This document shows positions 17,960 to 26,537 of a stretch of 64,000 nt of DNA, in pieces. The DNA lies in NCBI RefSeq assembly GCF_003854275.1, contig NZ_QTQP01000021.1, positions 60,676-124,675 on the forward strand. The letters run 5' to 3'. Position 1 is the first letter of the stretch. Each line of letters opens with the position of its first letter. Position numbers and translations under genes: made by a program. Under the pieces are notes generated by a model. It was not told the DNA's origin and searched no databases. It saw only the letters and a program-made list of their open reading frames with translations. Source of the stretch: Burkholderia sp. Bp8963. Its GTDB lineage: Bacteria; Pseudomonadota; Gammaproteobacteria; Burkholderiales; Burkholderiaceae.

Positions 17960-18295
17960 TTATTGATAGGTGACGATTGCAATCATTGGTGAATGCGCGT
18001 TATTCGTGCGATTCGGTAAATCTATCGAATGCGACAATTGCGTAAATGTCGTCGTCTTGACAGCCAGTCGAGTGGCGGGATCGACGAATGCGATCTGGCC
18101 GGAGGCCGGGCGCGGGCACTCGGGACGCACGCTCGCGCGTGCGGCATTGGCCGCGTCGACGGCGAACGAGCACGGCGGCTCGACGATCATGCCGGTGAAG
18201 TGGATGATGCCGGAACCCCCGTCGGCAAAGGACGGCGGCGACGCCAGAAGCGAAGCAGCCAACAGGAACGAGGAGGCAGACAAGCGGTGCTTCAT
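17960..18295 (-). CDS. Small exported fimbrial-subunit-like protein
   Basis: A 111-aa protein with a clear signal peptide (MKHRLSASSFLLAASLLASP, cleaved after SFA). The mature part opens with HFTGMIVEPPCSF, resembling the first strand of type 1 pilus subunits (xFxGxIVxxxC), and has a second Cys in RPECPRP that could form the pilin disulfide. At about 87 mature residues it is shorter than a normal pilin (about 150), and no chaperone or usher gene is nearby. The ribosome site is ggag, 7 nt before the ATG. Function is uncertain. Confidence 0.65.
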   Translation of the reverse strand: MKHRLSASSFLLAASLLASPPSFADGGSGIIHFTGMIVEPPCSFAVDAANAARASVRPECPRPASGQIAFVDPATRLAVKTTTFTQLSHSIDLPNRTNNAHSPMIAIVTYQ

Positions 18296-18606
18296 GACAG
18301 GCTCCAGGGTGGCAGCGCGTCGCAGCGAGGCCGCTCGAATGGCAGTCCGTCAACGCTGCGAAGCTACCTGCGTAAACGGCAAATGCATCGAACCTCTTGA
18401 ATGAAAAATTCCAGATAATTGGCATAAGCCAATAAGCTGCGTATTGCTCGATTCAATATATGCGGAATCTGCGCATTCGCAAGTCGGGGTAATACCGGAC
18501 GCGATACGAGCGGCAATGGCGGTGCGAATCACCAGAGGCGGCCCGAATGCAGAACGGCCGCTCGTTGCGAGCGGCCGTTGTCGATTGCGATGAAGACGAC
18601 GCGCAA
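18296..18606. other. Intergenic stretch containing a terminator hairpin
   Basis: These 311 bp lie between the fimbrial-like gene start and the glsB-like gene end. The part near 18400-18480 is AT-richer than average and probably holds the promoter of the fimbrial-like gene. A 12-bp perfect hairpin lies at 18553-18579. I see no gene here. Confidence 0.5.
18553..18579 (-). terminator. Terminator hairpin downstream of the GlsB-like gene
   Basis: A perfect 12-bp inverted repeat (aacggccgctcg / cgagcggccgtt) with a 3-nt loop, 28 bp after the stop codon of the minus-strand gene at 18607. A strong U-tract is absent, so termination may be inefficient or factor-assisted. Confidence 0.65.
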
Positions 18607-18861
18607 TCAGCCGCCGCGCGTGCGCACCGCGCCGACGATCACCAGCAGCACGATCGCGCCGATGATCGACGCGATCCAGCCCGCGCCTTGGCCGGGCGCG
18701 TACCAGCCTGCCGCGCGGCCGACGTAGCCCGCGATCAGCGATCCGACGATGCCGACGACGGTGGTCATCAACATGCCCATCTTGTCGTCGCCCGGCTTGA
18801 GTGCGCGAGCGAGAAGGCCGACGATGAACCCGACCACCAGGGTTTCGATGAATTGCAGCAT
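18607..18861 (-). CDS. GlsB/YeaQ/YmgE-family stress-associated membrane protein
   Basis: An 84-aa protein that is almost entirely hydrophobic, with three predicted helices (FIETLVVGFIVGLLARAL; MGMLMTTVVGIVGSLIAGYV; GAGWIASIIGAIVLLVIVGA). This is the transglycosylase-associated/YeaQ family pattern, usually induced by stress. I chose the ATG at 18861 because a full aggagg ribosome site precedes it by 6 nt. The upstream in-frame extension to 18978 is not hydrophobic. A 12-bp hairpin follows the gene. Confidence 0.9.
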   Translation of the reverse strand: MLQFIETLVVGFIVGLLARALKPGDDKMGMLMTTVVGIVGSLIAGYVGRAAGWYAPGQGAGWIASIIGAIVLLVIVGAVRTRGG

Positions 18862-18976
18862 GAGTGCCTCCTGGTCGTTGCTGAACGAATGGGAATGGAC
18901 TCTCGCCGTGCGCGAGGGTTCCGCGCGGTGCCCGCCTGGCATCCGCCGCGTGCCGGATGTCAGGCGCTCGTGAGTC

Positions 18977-18997
18977 ACGCCGGCGTCAGGCCGGCGT
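18977..18997 (-). terminator. Hairpin at the end of the ABC transporter operon
   Basis: Inverted repeat acgccggc-gtcag-gccggcgt, with 8-bp arms and a 5-nt loop, directly abutting the stop codon of the last ATPase gene. It is GC-rich but has no U-tract. It may terminate the operon or protect the mRNA end. Confidence 0.45.
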
Positions 18998-19773
18998 CAC
19001 GCGGCGGGCGCGTCGAGCGCCGGATCGATCCGGCGATAGCCTTCGGTCGCGCGCAGCAGCGAGCGCGTGTAGTCGCGCGTGACCTGCCCGGCGCGCACGT
19101 GCTCGACCGATAGCTGCTCGACGATCTCGCCGTGCTGCATCACCGCGACGCGCTGGCACAGGAAGCCGACCACCGCGAGGTTGTGGCTGACGAGGATCAT
19201 CGTGAGGCGCCGCTCCCGATGCAGGCGACGCAGCAGATTGAGGATCTCGGCCTGCACCGACACGTCGAGCGCGGACGTCGGCTCGTCGAGCAGCAGCACG
19301 CGCGGCTCGACGATCAGCGCGCGCGCGATCGCGACGCGCTGCCGCTGGCCGCCCGACAGCTGATGCGGGTAGCGGAAGCGGAACGCGGGCCCGAGCCCGA
19401 CTTCGGCGAGCGCGCGCGCGATCCGCGCGTCGGCGTCGCCGATCCCGTGGATCGACAGCGGCTCGCGCAGCGTCTGGTCGATCGTGAAGCGCGGATGCAG
19501 CGATGCGTAGGGATCCTGGAAAACCATCTGCACGTTGCGGCGAAACGCGCGGTCGAGCTTGCCGCCGATCGGCCGGCCGTCGATCGCGAGGCTGCCGCCC
19601 GCGAGCGGCACGAGGCCCGTCAGCGCGCGCAGCAGCGTCGACTTGCCGGAGCCGGACTCGCCGACGAGGCCGAACACCTCGCCATCGGGCACCGCGAAGC
19701 TGGCGTCGCGCACCGCGTCGACATGGCCGGTGCGGGTCGGGAAACGGATCGAGACGTGGTCGACGTCGATCAT
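18997..19773 (-). CDS. Peptide/nickel-type ABC transporter ATPase (OppF/DppF-like)
   Basis: A 258-aa ATPase with Walker A GESGSGKST, signature LSGGQRQRVAIARALI, Walker B VLLLDEPTSALD and the switch His in ILVSHNLAVVG. It is shorter than typical OppF, lacking much of the C-terminal oligopeptide-binding extension. It pairs with the ATPase at 19770 to energise import through the two permeases upstream. Its ATG overlaps the preceding stop by 4 bp, which indicates translational coupling. A hairpin follows its stop. Confidence 0.92.
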   Translation of the reverse strand: MIDVDHVSIRFPTRTGHVDAVRDASFAVPDGEVFGLVGESGSGKSTLLRALTGLVPLAGGSLAIDGRPIGGKLDRAFRRNVQMVFQDPYASLHPRFTIDQTLREPLSIHGIGDADARIARALAEVGLGPAFRFRYPHQLSGGQRQRVAIARALIVEPRVLLLDEPTSALDVSVQAEILNLLRRLHRERRLTMILVSHNLAVVGFLCQRVAVMQHGEIVEQLSVEHVRAGQVTRDYTRSLLRATEGYRRIDPALDAPAA

Positions 19774-20645
19774 CGGGCAGCCTCAATGAGCCAGGCCGGA
19801 TCGCGTTGCAGCACCGGCAGTTCGTCGGGCGGGTTCGCGAGCGGCGGGTTCGCCGCGAGCAAGCCGCGCGTATACGGATGCGTTGCGTGCCGCAGGTCGC
19901 GCGCCGCGCAGGTTTCGACGACGCGGCCCGCATACATCACCGCGACGCGATCGCAGAACGACATCACGAGCGGCAGGTCGTGGCTGATGAACATCAGGCC
20001 CGTGCCGTGCCGCGCGATCATCGCGTCCAGCACCGCGAGCACCTGCATCGACACCGCGACGTCGAGCGCCGACGTCGGTTCGTCGGCGATCAAGAGGCGC
20101 GGGCCGGTCGACACCATCATCGCGATCATCACGCGCTGCCCCATGCCGCCCGACAACTCGTGTGGATACGCATCGGCGACGCGCGCGGGGTCGCGGATCT
20201 GCACGGCCGCGAGCGCGTCGACGATCCGTTCGCGCAGCGCCTTTCCGCGCAGCCCCGGCTCATGCAGCCGGAACGCCTCGCCCATCTGCTTCGCGACCGT
20301 CATCACCGGGTTCAGCGAATATTTGGGATCCTGAAGGATCATCCCCATCTGGCTGCCGCACAGCCGCCGGCGTTCGCGCGCCGGCATCGCAAGCAGGTCG
20401 TGGCCCGCGAAGCGCAGCGTGCGCGCGGACCAGCGCGCGGCTTCGGGCAGCAGGCCGAGCAGTGCACGGCCCGTCAGCGATTTGCCGGAGCCCGATTCGC
20501 CGACGATGCCGAGCCGTTCGCCGGGCGCGAGCGTCAGCGACAGGTCGCGCACCGCGTCGCTGACGCTGCCGTCGTGGCCACGAAAGCCGATCTTCAGGCC
20601 GTCGATTTCGCACAGCGGCGGCACATTCGCATGATTGGCGGTCAT
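19770..20645 (-). CDS. Peptide/nickel-type ABC transporter ATPase (OppD/DppD-like)
   Basis: A 291-aa ATPase: Walker A GESGSGKSL, signature LSGGMGQRVMIAMM, Walker B LLIADEPTSALD, and the C-terminal HPYTRGLL motif of the OppD/DppD group. The start at 20645 (MTANHANVPP) has ggag 6 nt upstream and follows the permease stop by one base; an ATG at 20657 is an alternative. It is third in a four-gene run of permease, permease, ATPase, ATPase. Confidence 0.92.
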   Translation of the reverse strand: MTANHANVPPLCEIDGLKIGFRGHDGSVSDAVRDLSLTLAPGERLGIVGESGSGKSLTGRALLGLLPEAARWSARTLRFAGHDLLAMPARERRRLCGSQMGMILQDPKYSLNPVMTVAKQMGEAFRLHEPGLRGKALRERIVDALAAVQIRDPARVADAYPHELSGGMGQRVMIAMMVSTGPRLLIADEPTSALDVAVSMQVLAVLDAMIARHGTGLMFISHDLPLVMSFCDRVAVMYAGRVVETCAARDLRHATHPYTRGLLAANPPLANPPDELPVLQRDPAWLIEAAR

Positions 20646-20646
20646 G

Positions 20647-21561
20647 TCATGCTCCATGTCGCGGATCGAAGACGTCGCGCAGCCCGTCGCCGAGCAGGTT
20701 GAACGCGAGGCTGACGAGCAGGATCGCCGCGCCGGGCAGCGTCGCGACCCACCAGGCGTCGAGCAGCACGTTGCGGCCCGACGCGACCATGAAGCCCCAT
20801 TCCGGGCTCGGCGGCTGCGCACCGAGGCCGAGGAAGCCGAGGCCCGCGACGGTCAGGATGATGCCGGCCATGTCGAGCGTCGCGCGCACGATCACCGACG
20901 ACATGCAGAGCGGCACGATATAGCGCAGCAGGATGCGCGCGCCGGACGCGCCTTGCAGCCGCGCGGCATGGATGTAATCGGCCTGCGCGATGCGAATCGT
21001 CTCCGCGCGCGCGAGCCGCGCATACGCGGGCCACGCGGTGATCGAGATCGCGACGACCGCGTTGATCACGCCCGGCCCGAGCGCGGCCGCGAAGGCGAGC
21101 GCGAGCACGATCTTCGGGAAGGCGAGCGCGACGTCGGTGATGCGCATCAGCACGCTGTCGACGAGCCCGCCGCAGTAGCCGGCCGTCGTGCCGATCGCGA
21201 GCCCGATCGGCACGACGATCGCGACGACGAGCAGCGCGATGCCGAGCGTCAGGCGCGAGCCGTCGATCAGCCGCGAGAGGATATCGCGGCCGAGCTGGTC
21301 GGTGCCGAGCCAGTGCGATGGCGAGCCGGGCGGCAGCAGCCGGTCGGCGAGCACCTGGCGCAGCGGGTCGTGCGGCATGATCAGCGGGCTGGCGATCGCA
21401 ACCGCGATCAGTGCGACGAGGATCGCGAGCCCGAACAGGTTGAGCGGATTCGCGGCGAAGCGGCGCCAGCGGCGGTACGCGAGGCCGCACGCGGCCTGCG
21501 CGCGCGACGCGGGCGCGTCGGACAGCAGCCACGCGCGCAGCGTGACGCGTGCGGCGTTCAT
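20647..21561 (-). CDS. Peptide-type ABC transporter permease (OppC/DppC-like)
   Basis: A 304-aa inner-membrane permease with about six helices. It has an N-terminal proline/arginine-rich cytoplasmic segment, the DppC-like LGTDQLGRDILSRLI motif and an EAA-type loop (YIHAARLQGASGARILLRYI). It partners the DppB-like permease at 21638. Its start overlaps the stop of an 18-codon ORF (ATGA at 21558-21561), and gggagg lies 6 nt before the ATG. Confidence 0.92.
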   Translation of the reverse strand: MNAARVTLRAWLLSDAPASRAQAACGLAYRRWRRFAANPLNLFGLAILVALIAVAIASPLIMPHDPLRQVLADRLLPPGSPSHWLGTDQLGRDILSRLIDGSRLTLGIALLVVAIVVPIGLAIGTTAGYCGGLVDSVLMRITDVALAFPKIVLALAFAAALGPGVINAVVAISITAWPAYARLARAETIRIAQADYIHAARLQGASGARILLRYIVPLCMSSVIVRATLDMAGIILTVAGLGFLGLGAQPPSPEWGFMVASGRNVLLDAWWVATLPGAAILLVSLAFNLLGDGLRDVFDPRHGA

Positions 21562-21614
21562 CGGCGGCCTCCCGTCGGCGGGTGCGCAAGCGCAACGATC
21601 AGTGAATCGGTCAT
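21558..21614 (-). CDS. Possible 18-aa coupling peptide between the two permease genes
   Basis: In the 76-bp gap between the two permease genes an 18-codon ORF (MTDSLIVALAHPPTGGRR) starts behind aggga and ends in an ATGA overlap with the next permease. It may be a coupling peptide, or chance. No homologue is recognised. Confidence 0.3.
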   Translation of the reverse strand: MTDSLIVALAHPPTGGRR

Positions 21615-21637
21615 GGTGTAACGGTCCCTATGCAAAC

Positions 21638-22708
21638 CTAGCGCGCACGCGGATCGAACACGCGATACAGCGCATCGGTCAGCAGGTTGACGGTGATGAA
21701 CATCGCGCCGATCACGAGCGTCGCGCCGAGCACCGCGTTCATGTCTGCATTGAGCAGCGCGCCGGTCAGGTATGAGCCGAGCCCCGGCCACGCGAACACG
21801 ATCTCGGTCAGCACCGAGCCTTCGAGCAGGTTGCTGTAGGTGAGTGCGATCACGGTCAGCAGCGGCACCGCGATGTTGCCGAACGCGTGGCGCCAGATCA
21901 CGCGCCGTTCGGAGAGCCCCTTCGCGCGCGCGGTGACGATGTATTCCTGGCTCAACTGGTCGAGCATGAACGAGCGCGTCATCCGGCTCAGGTACGCGAC
22001 CGAGTAGTAGCCGAGGATCGCCGCGGGCAGCGCGATATGCGACAGCGCATTGCGGAACACGTCCCATTCGCCGGCGAGTGCCGAATCGATCAGCAGGCTG
22101 CCGGTGCGCGTTTCGACCATCCCGTCGAATACCGGGTCGAGCCGGCCGGGCCCCGCGACCCATTGCAGCCGCGCATAGAACAGCAGGAGCCCCATCAGGC
22201 CGAGCCAGAACACCGGCACCGAGCTGCCGATCAGGCCGACGAAGCGCGCGACGTGATCGATCGGCCGGTTGTGCTTCACCGCAGCCACGACGCCGAGCGG
22301 CACGCCGATCGCGATGCCGATCAGCGTCGCGAGCGTGGCCAGCTCGAGCGTCGCCGGGAACACGCGCTTGATGTCGTCGAGCACGGGGTTCGACGTCAGC
22401 AGCGACATCCCCAGATTGCCGTGCAGCACGTCGCGCACGTAGATCAGGAATTGCGTCGCGAGCGGCTTGTCGAGCCCGAGTGCGATGCGCTCGGCCGCGT
22501 ACGCGTCGGCCGACGCGCGATCGCCGAGGATCGCGAGCACCGGGTCGATCGGCACCTTGCGGCCGATCACGAACGTCAGCGCGAGCAGCCCCGCGAACGT
22601 GATGGCGAGCGTGAGCACCCAGCGCAGCACGCGCAGCGCCCAGCGCACGCCGGGGTGCCGGGCGGGCAGCGTGCGCAACGTTTCGACGGAGGAGGCGGGA
22701 GTCGACAT
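21638..22708 (-). CDS. Peptide-type ABC transporter permease (OppB/DppB-like)
   Basis: A 356-aa permease with six helices. The family patterns are an N-terminal helix (VLTLAITFAGLLALTFVIG), FLIYVRDVLHGNLGMSLLTS, and an EAA-type loop (YIVTARAKGLSERRVIWRHA). It would form the transmembrane pore with the permease at 20647. Normally the binding-protein gene sits directly upstream; here a divergent hipBA module occupies that place, and the binding-protein gene follows beyond it at 24503. The permease genes may therefore need their own promoter in 22709-22900. Confidence 0.92.
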   Translation of the reverse strand: MSTPASSVETLRTLPARHPGVRWALRVLRWVLTLAITFAGLLALTFVIGRKVPIDPVLAILGDRASADAYAAERIALGLDKPLATQFLIYVRDVLHGNLGMSLLTSNPVLDDIKRVFPATLELATLATLIGIAIGVPLGVVAAVKHNRPIDHVARFVGLIGSSVPVFWLGLMGLLLFYARLQWVAGPGRLDPVFDGMVETRTGSLLIDSALAGEWDVFRNALSHIALPAAILGYYSVAYLSRMTRSFMLDQLSQEYIVTARAKGLSERRVIWRHAFGNIAVPLLTVIALTYSNLLEGSVLTEIVFAWPGLGSYLTGALLNADMNAVLGATLVIGAMFITVNLLTDALYRVFDPRAR

Positions 22709-22834
22709 GCGGTGAATCTCATTGCTTGTTCAGGTTTCGGTACGACACGAGATGATAGCGGGCGGCGGGCGCGCGCAGAGCGAATGGCGCACGAAGTTAT
22801 TCCTGTCGAACATATCACGCGGTTATTTGTTTGA

Positions 22835-22877
22835 GGAATATTTTGTATTTATGTGTGACGGGAATATACTGCATTTA
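22835..22877. promoter_or_regulatory. AT-rich direct repeats upstream of hipB (probable operator/promoter)
   Basis: Two 17-bp near-identical copies, ggaatattttgtattta at 22835-22851 and ggaatatactgcattta at 22861-22877, match at 14 of 17 positions with a 26-bp period. The stretch is far more AT-rich than its surroundings and lies 22 bp before the hipB start. HipB-type repressors bind repeated operators at their own promoter, so this is the probable site. Confidence 0.5.
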
Positions 22878-22898
22878 TTACCCACAGGAATCCGCGCC

Positions 22899-23147
22899 GT
22901 GAACCTGATCGTCAACACCCCCGCCCAGCTTGGCGAGATCCTGTCGTCCGCGCGCCAGGCCAAGGGCATGACGCAGGCCGAGGCCGCCGCCCGCATCGGC
23001 ATCGGGCAGCCGCGTCTGTCGCTACTCGAAACCACCCGCACCGCCAGCCTGTCGCTGACCCAGCTCCTCGCGCTGACCGCGCTGTACGACCTCGAACTCA
23101 GCATCCGCACGAAGGGCGAGAGCGGTGCGGCCGACGCCGAGTGGTGA
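22899..23147 (+). CDS. hipB: HipB-like Xre-family antitoxin/repressor
   Basis: An 82-aa protein with one HTH of the Xre type (LGEILSSARQAKGMTQAEAA and IGQPRLSLLE). It starts at GTG 22899 with agga upstream. The stop (TGA 23145-23147) overlaps or abuts the hipA start, the normal order for hipBA. It should bind HipA and repress the operon. It is divergent from the DppB-like permease, and its AT-rich promoter region contrasts with the flanking DNA. Confidence 0.88.
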   Translation: MNLIVNTPAQLGEILSSARQAKGMTQAEAAARIGIGQPRLSLLETTRTASLSLTQLLALTALYDLELSIRTKGESGAADAEW

Positions 23148-23149
23148 GC

Positions 23150-24487
23150 ATGGGCCGCAAATCGCACGCCCGCGCACTGTCGATCTGGGCGAACGGGCTC
23201 AGGGTCGGCGTCTGGCGGATTCCCGCGCGCGGCGACATGGAACTGCAGTACGACGCCGGCTGGAAGCAGTCGGCGGCGGGCCGGCCATTGTCGCTGTCGC
23301 TGCCGTTCGGCATCGGCGACGCGCCGTTGCGCGGCGAGCGCGTGAACCACTATTTCGACAACCTGCTGCCGGACAGCGACGCAATCCGCCGGCGCCTCGC
23401 GACGCGTTTCGGCACCGCGACGCTCGAGCCGTTCGACCTGCTCGCCGCGCTCGGCCGCGATTGCGTCGGCGCGGTGCAATTGCTCGGCGAGGACGAGACG
23501 CCGGCCGGCTTCGACCGCATCGACGGCACGCCGCTGTCGGACGACGACGTCGCGCGGCTGCTCGACCAGGCGAGCGGCGTGGCCGTCGGCGCCTGGGACG
23601 ATGACGACGACTTCCGCCTGTCGCTTGCGGGCGCGCAGGAAAAAACCGCGCTGCTGTATCACGACGGGCGATGGATGCGTCCGCACGGCGCGACGCCGAC
23701 CACGCACATCCTGAAGCTGCCGCTCGGCCTCGTCGGCAACAAGCGCGCGGACCTGACGACGTCGGTCGAGAACGAATGGCTGTGCCTCGCGATCCTGCGC
23801 GCGTTCGGGCTGCCGGTGCCGGATGCGGAGGTCGTCAGGTTCGGCACGCACAAGGTGCTGTCGGTCGCACGCTTCGACCGCGCGCTGCATCGTGACGGCC
23901 GGTGGCTGCTGCGCCTGCCGCAGGAGGATTTCTGCCAGGCGCTCGGCGTGCCGCCGCATCTGAAATACGAGTCGCACGGCGGCCCGGGTGTGCCGGACCT
24001 CGTCGGCATCCTGCGGCGCTCGGAGGCGCCGGCCGACGATCTCGACACGCTGTTCGCCGCGCTGGTCGTGTTCTGGATGCTCGCCGCGCCCGACGGCCAC
24101 GCGAAGAATTTCAGCCTGCGGCTGCTGCCGGGCGGGCGCTTCAGGCTCACGCCGCTGTACGACGTGATGTCTATCTGGCCGGTCGAGGGCGACGGCGCGA
24201 ACCAGTGGTCGTGGCACAAGGCGAAGCTCGCGATGGCGATGCACGGCAAGCGCAAGCACTACGCGATGCGGGACATCACGCGGCGCCATTTCAGTGCGAT
24301 GGCCGAGCATTGCCTGCTCGGCGATATCGCGACGCCGATCGTCGAGCGGCTGATCGCGGCGACGCCGCGCGTGATCGACTCGGTTGGCGCGGCGCTGCCG
24401 CAAGGGTTTCCGGCGAAGGTCGCCGACCGCATCCTCGACGGCTTGCGGCAGGCCGCGGAGCGGCTCGACGCGATGCCGGCCGGTTGA
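23150..24487 (+). CDS. hipA: HipA-family serine/threonine kinase toxin
   Basis: A 445-aa protein. HipA-N is at about residues 8-105 and the kinase domain follows: LSLAGAQEKTALLYHD (ATP-binding region), THILKLPLG, SVARFDR, the catalytic loop DGHAKNFSL and the metal site LTPLYDVMS. In E. coli, HipA phosphorylates glutamyl-tRNA synthetase and causes dormancy; the target here is unknown. All the usual active-site residues are present. The start could also be GTG 23144 (overlapping hipB) or 23141; none has a clear ribosome site. It ends 15 bp before the convergent binding-protein gene. Confidence 0.9.
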   Translation: MGRKSHARALSIWANGLRVGVWRIPARGDMELQYDAGWKQSAAGRPLSLSLPFGIGDAPLRGERVNHYFDNLLPDSDAIRRRLATRFGTATLEPFDLLAALGRDCVGAVQLLGEDETPAGFDRIDGTPLSDDDVARLLDQASGVAVGAWDDDDDFRLSLAGAQEKTALLYHDGRWMRPHGATPTTHILKLPLGLVGNKRADLTTSVENEWLCLAILRAFGLPVPDAEVVRFGTHKVLSVARFDRALHRDGRWLLRLPQEDFCQALGVPPHLKYESHGGPGVPDLVGILRRSEAPADDLDTLFAALVVFWMLAAPDGHAKNFSLRLLPGGRFRLTPLYDVMSIWPVEGDGANQWSWHKAKLAMAMHGKRKHYAMRDITRRHFSAMAEHCLLGDIATPIVERLIAATPRVIDSVGAALPQGFPAKVADRILDGLRQAAERLDAMPAG

Positions 24488-24502
24488 GCGGCGGCGCCGC
24501 GC

Positions 24503-26092
24503 TTACTTCTTCAGCGTCCGATACGACACGAGATCGTTGATCGGCCCGATTTCCGGGCCCGTCACGCCCGGCCGCGTCGCGACCTGCACGACCTTCTCGA
24601 ACATGATGACGAACGGCGAGTTCGCGAGCACGGCCTTCTGCAGCGCTTCATAGCGTTGCGCGCGCTTCGCCGGCGACGGCTCGACGAGCGCGGCCTCGGT
24701 GTCCTTCGTGAGCTGCGGGATGTCCCAGCTGTTGCGCCACGCGAGCATCTTGTCCTTCGACTGGTCCGAATTGTCCGGATTCCACGCGAAGCCGCGCGCA
24801 TTGCTGTTCGGGTCCATGTAGTCCGGCGACCATTCGCCGATGAAGATGTCGTGCTGGCGCGCGCGATACTTGCCGATCGCCTGCTTCGCGTCGCCCGGGA
24901 TCAGCTTCACGCGGATGCCGCCCTGCGCGAAGTTCGCCTGCAGCGCCTGCGCGATCTCGAGGTACGGATAGTCGTTCGGCATGTCCATCGTCACGTCGAA
25001 GCCGTTCGGCAAACCGGCCTGCGCGAGCAGCGCCTTCGCCTTCGCGACGTCCTGCCTGTACGGGCGCGCGTTTGACGTACCGAGGAAGCCCTCCGGCAGG
25101 AACGTCTCGTGCACCTTGTAGGTCGTGCTGACGATATTGCGCTGGATGCCATCGTAGTCGACGAGCCACTTCATCGCCTGCTGGACTTCGGGCTTCGCGA
25201 GGTTCGGGTTCTTCGTGTTCAGGCTCAGGTACAGCAGCGCGGACACGGGCCACGCGGCGACCTTGATCTTGCCGGCCTTCGTCAGCGTGGCGAGGCTGTC
25301 GGGGCTCAGGTTGCGCGCGGCGTCGGCGTCGCCGTTCTCGAGCAGGAGCCGTTGCGCGGAGGCTTCCGGCACGTGGCGCAGCACGACCCGCTGCATCGGG
25401 TACGGCGTGCGGTATGCGTCGAAGCGCTGCAGCACGATGCTCTCGTTCGGGGTCCACTTGACGAGCTTGTACGGGCCCGAGCCCGCATCGCTGGATTTCA
25501 GCCACGCGCTGCCGAAGTCGTTGCCTTGCTGGTGCGACATCAGCAGCTTCCTGTCGAGCACCGATGCGGGACATGCGCTCAGCACGTTGAGCACGAAGCT
25601 CGGCGCGTACTTGCGGTCGGTCTCGAGCACGACGGTCTGCGGATCGATCGCGCGGACCTTCTGCACGACGTTCGCCTTCGTGAGGCCGAGGTCGCCAATT
25701 ACGCCGGCCGGGCCCTTGTCGAGCAGGATCGTGCGCTGCAGCGACCACGCGACGTCGTCGGCGGTCACCGGATTGCCGGAATGGAACGTGAGCCCGGGGC
25801 GCAGCTTGAACGTGTAGGTGACGCCGTCGGCGCCGATGGTCCACGACTGCGCGATCTGTCCGTCGAAGCGCGTCGGGTCCTTCAGGTCGACGCGCACGAG
25901 CCGTTCGTAGGTGTTCGCGACGTACTCGGACGGCACGAGCTCGTAGATCACGCTCGGGTCGAGGGTCGTGAATTCGCCGAGCTGCGTGGCGACGACGAAG
26001 ATGCCGGGCGGCGTCGCGGCCTGCGCCGGCAACACGGGGGTGAGCGCGGCGAGCGCGGCACTGACGAACAGCCTGGACAGCAGATGCTTCAT
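24503..26092 (-). CDS. ABC transporter extracellular solute-binding protein, family 5 (DppA/OppA-like)
   Basis: A 529-aa protein with a signal peptide (MKHLLSRLFVSAALAALTPV, cleaved near AQA). The family 5 binding-protein core is shown by YTFKLRPGLTFHSGNPVTAD and DVTMDMPNDYPYLEIAQALQ. It should capture a peptide or related solute in the periplasm. It is on the same strand as the permease and ATPase genes at 18997-22708 but separated from them by hipBA, so it is most likely the binding protein of that transporter. The start at 26092 begins the signal peptide; a longer form to 26170 is unlikely. Confidence 0.92.
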   Translation of the reverse strand: MKHLLSRLFVSAALAALTPVLPAQAATPPGIFVVATQLGEFTTLDPSVIYELVPSEYVANTYERLVRVDLKDPTRFDGQIAQSWTIGADGVTYTFKLRPGLTFHSGNPVTADDVAWSLQRTILLDKGPAGVIGDLGLTKANVVQKVRAIDPQTVVLETDRKYAPSFVLNVLSACPASVLDRKLLMSHQQGNDFGSAWLKSSDAGSGPYKLVKWTPNESIVLQRFDAYRTPYPMQRVVLRHVPEASAQRLLLENGDADAARNLSPDSLATLTKAGKIKVAAWPVSALLYLSLNTKNPNLAKPEVQQAMKWLVDYDGIQRNIVSTTYKVHETFLPEGFLGTSNARPYRQDVAKAKALLAQAGLPNGFDVTMDMPNDYPYLEIAQALQANFAQGGIRVKLIPGDAKQAIGKYRARQHDIFIGEWSPDYMDPNSNARGFAWNPDNSDQSKDKMLAWRNSWDIPQLTKDTEAALVEPSPAKRAQRYEALQKAVLANSPFVIMFEKVVQVATRPGVTGPEIGPINDLVSYRTLKK

Positions 26093-26201
26093 GCGGGCTC
26101 CATCGGAGAGAGATCGTGGTGCGATTCTCTCATCGACAGGAGCCCGGTTGAAAATAATCGCGGCAGCCATGGGCTGCCACAGGTGCGCGGCCTGCCGCGC
26201 G

Positions 26202-26537
26202 TCAGATCACGCAGCGCGCGATCGCGAAGCGCATCGCTTCCTCGGGTGGCTCGCTGCCGGAGCCGCGCACGACCTTGACGACCGAACCGGCACCGGACGG
26301 CGTGAGCGTGACGAAGTACGAGCGCGAGCCGACCGTGATGTCGGTCACGCCGTTGTGGTGCGACCGATGTGCGTCCGACAGCCGGCTGTCGAGGCAGTTC
26401 GCGATCGCGTCGGCCGGGCGCTGCGACGATACGTAGATCATCGCGCCCTCGCCGCCGGAAGCGGCCGTGTCGGACGACGGCGCGGTTCCGCACGCGGCGA
26501 GCACGGCGGCGGGAAGGAGAAGCAGGAATCGTTTCAT
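26202..26537 (-). CDS. Small lipoprotein of unknown function
   Basis: A 111-aa protein with a lipoprotein signal (MKRFLLLLPAAVLAAC) and lipobox LAAC. The mature part has two further Cys (NCLDSRLSD and the C-terminal RCVI) that could form a disulfide, and mostly beta-type sequence (DITVGSRSYFVTLTPSGAGSV). The function is not recognised. It lies 109 bp downstream of the binding-protein start on the same strand, with 205 bp before the bestrophin gene. Confidence 0.75.
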   Translation of the reverse strand: MKRFLLLLPAAVLAACGTAPSSDTAASGGEGAMIYVSSQRPADAIANCLDSRLSDAHRSHHNGVTDITVGSRSYFVTLTPSGAGSVVKVVRGSGSEPPEEAMRFAIARCVI

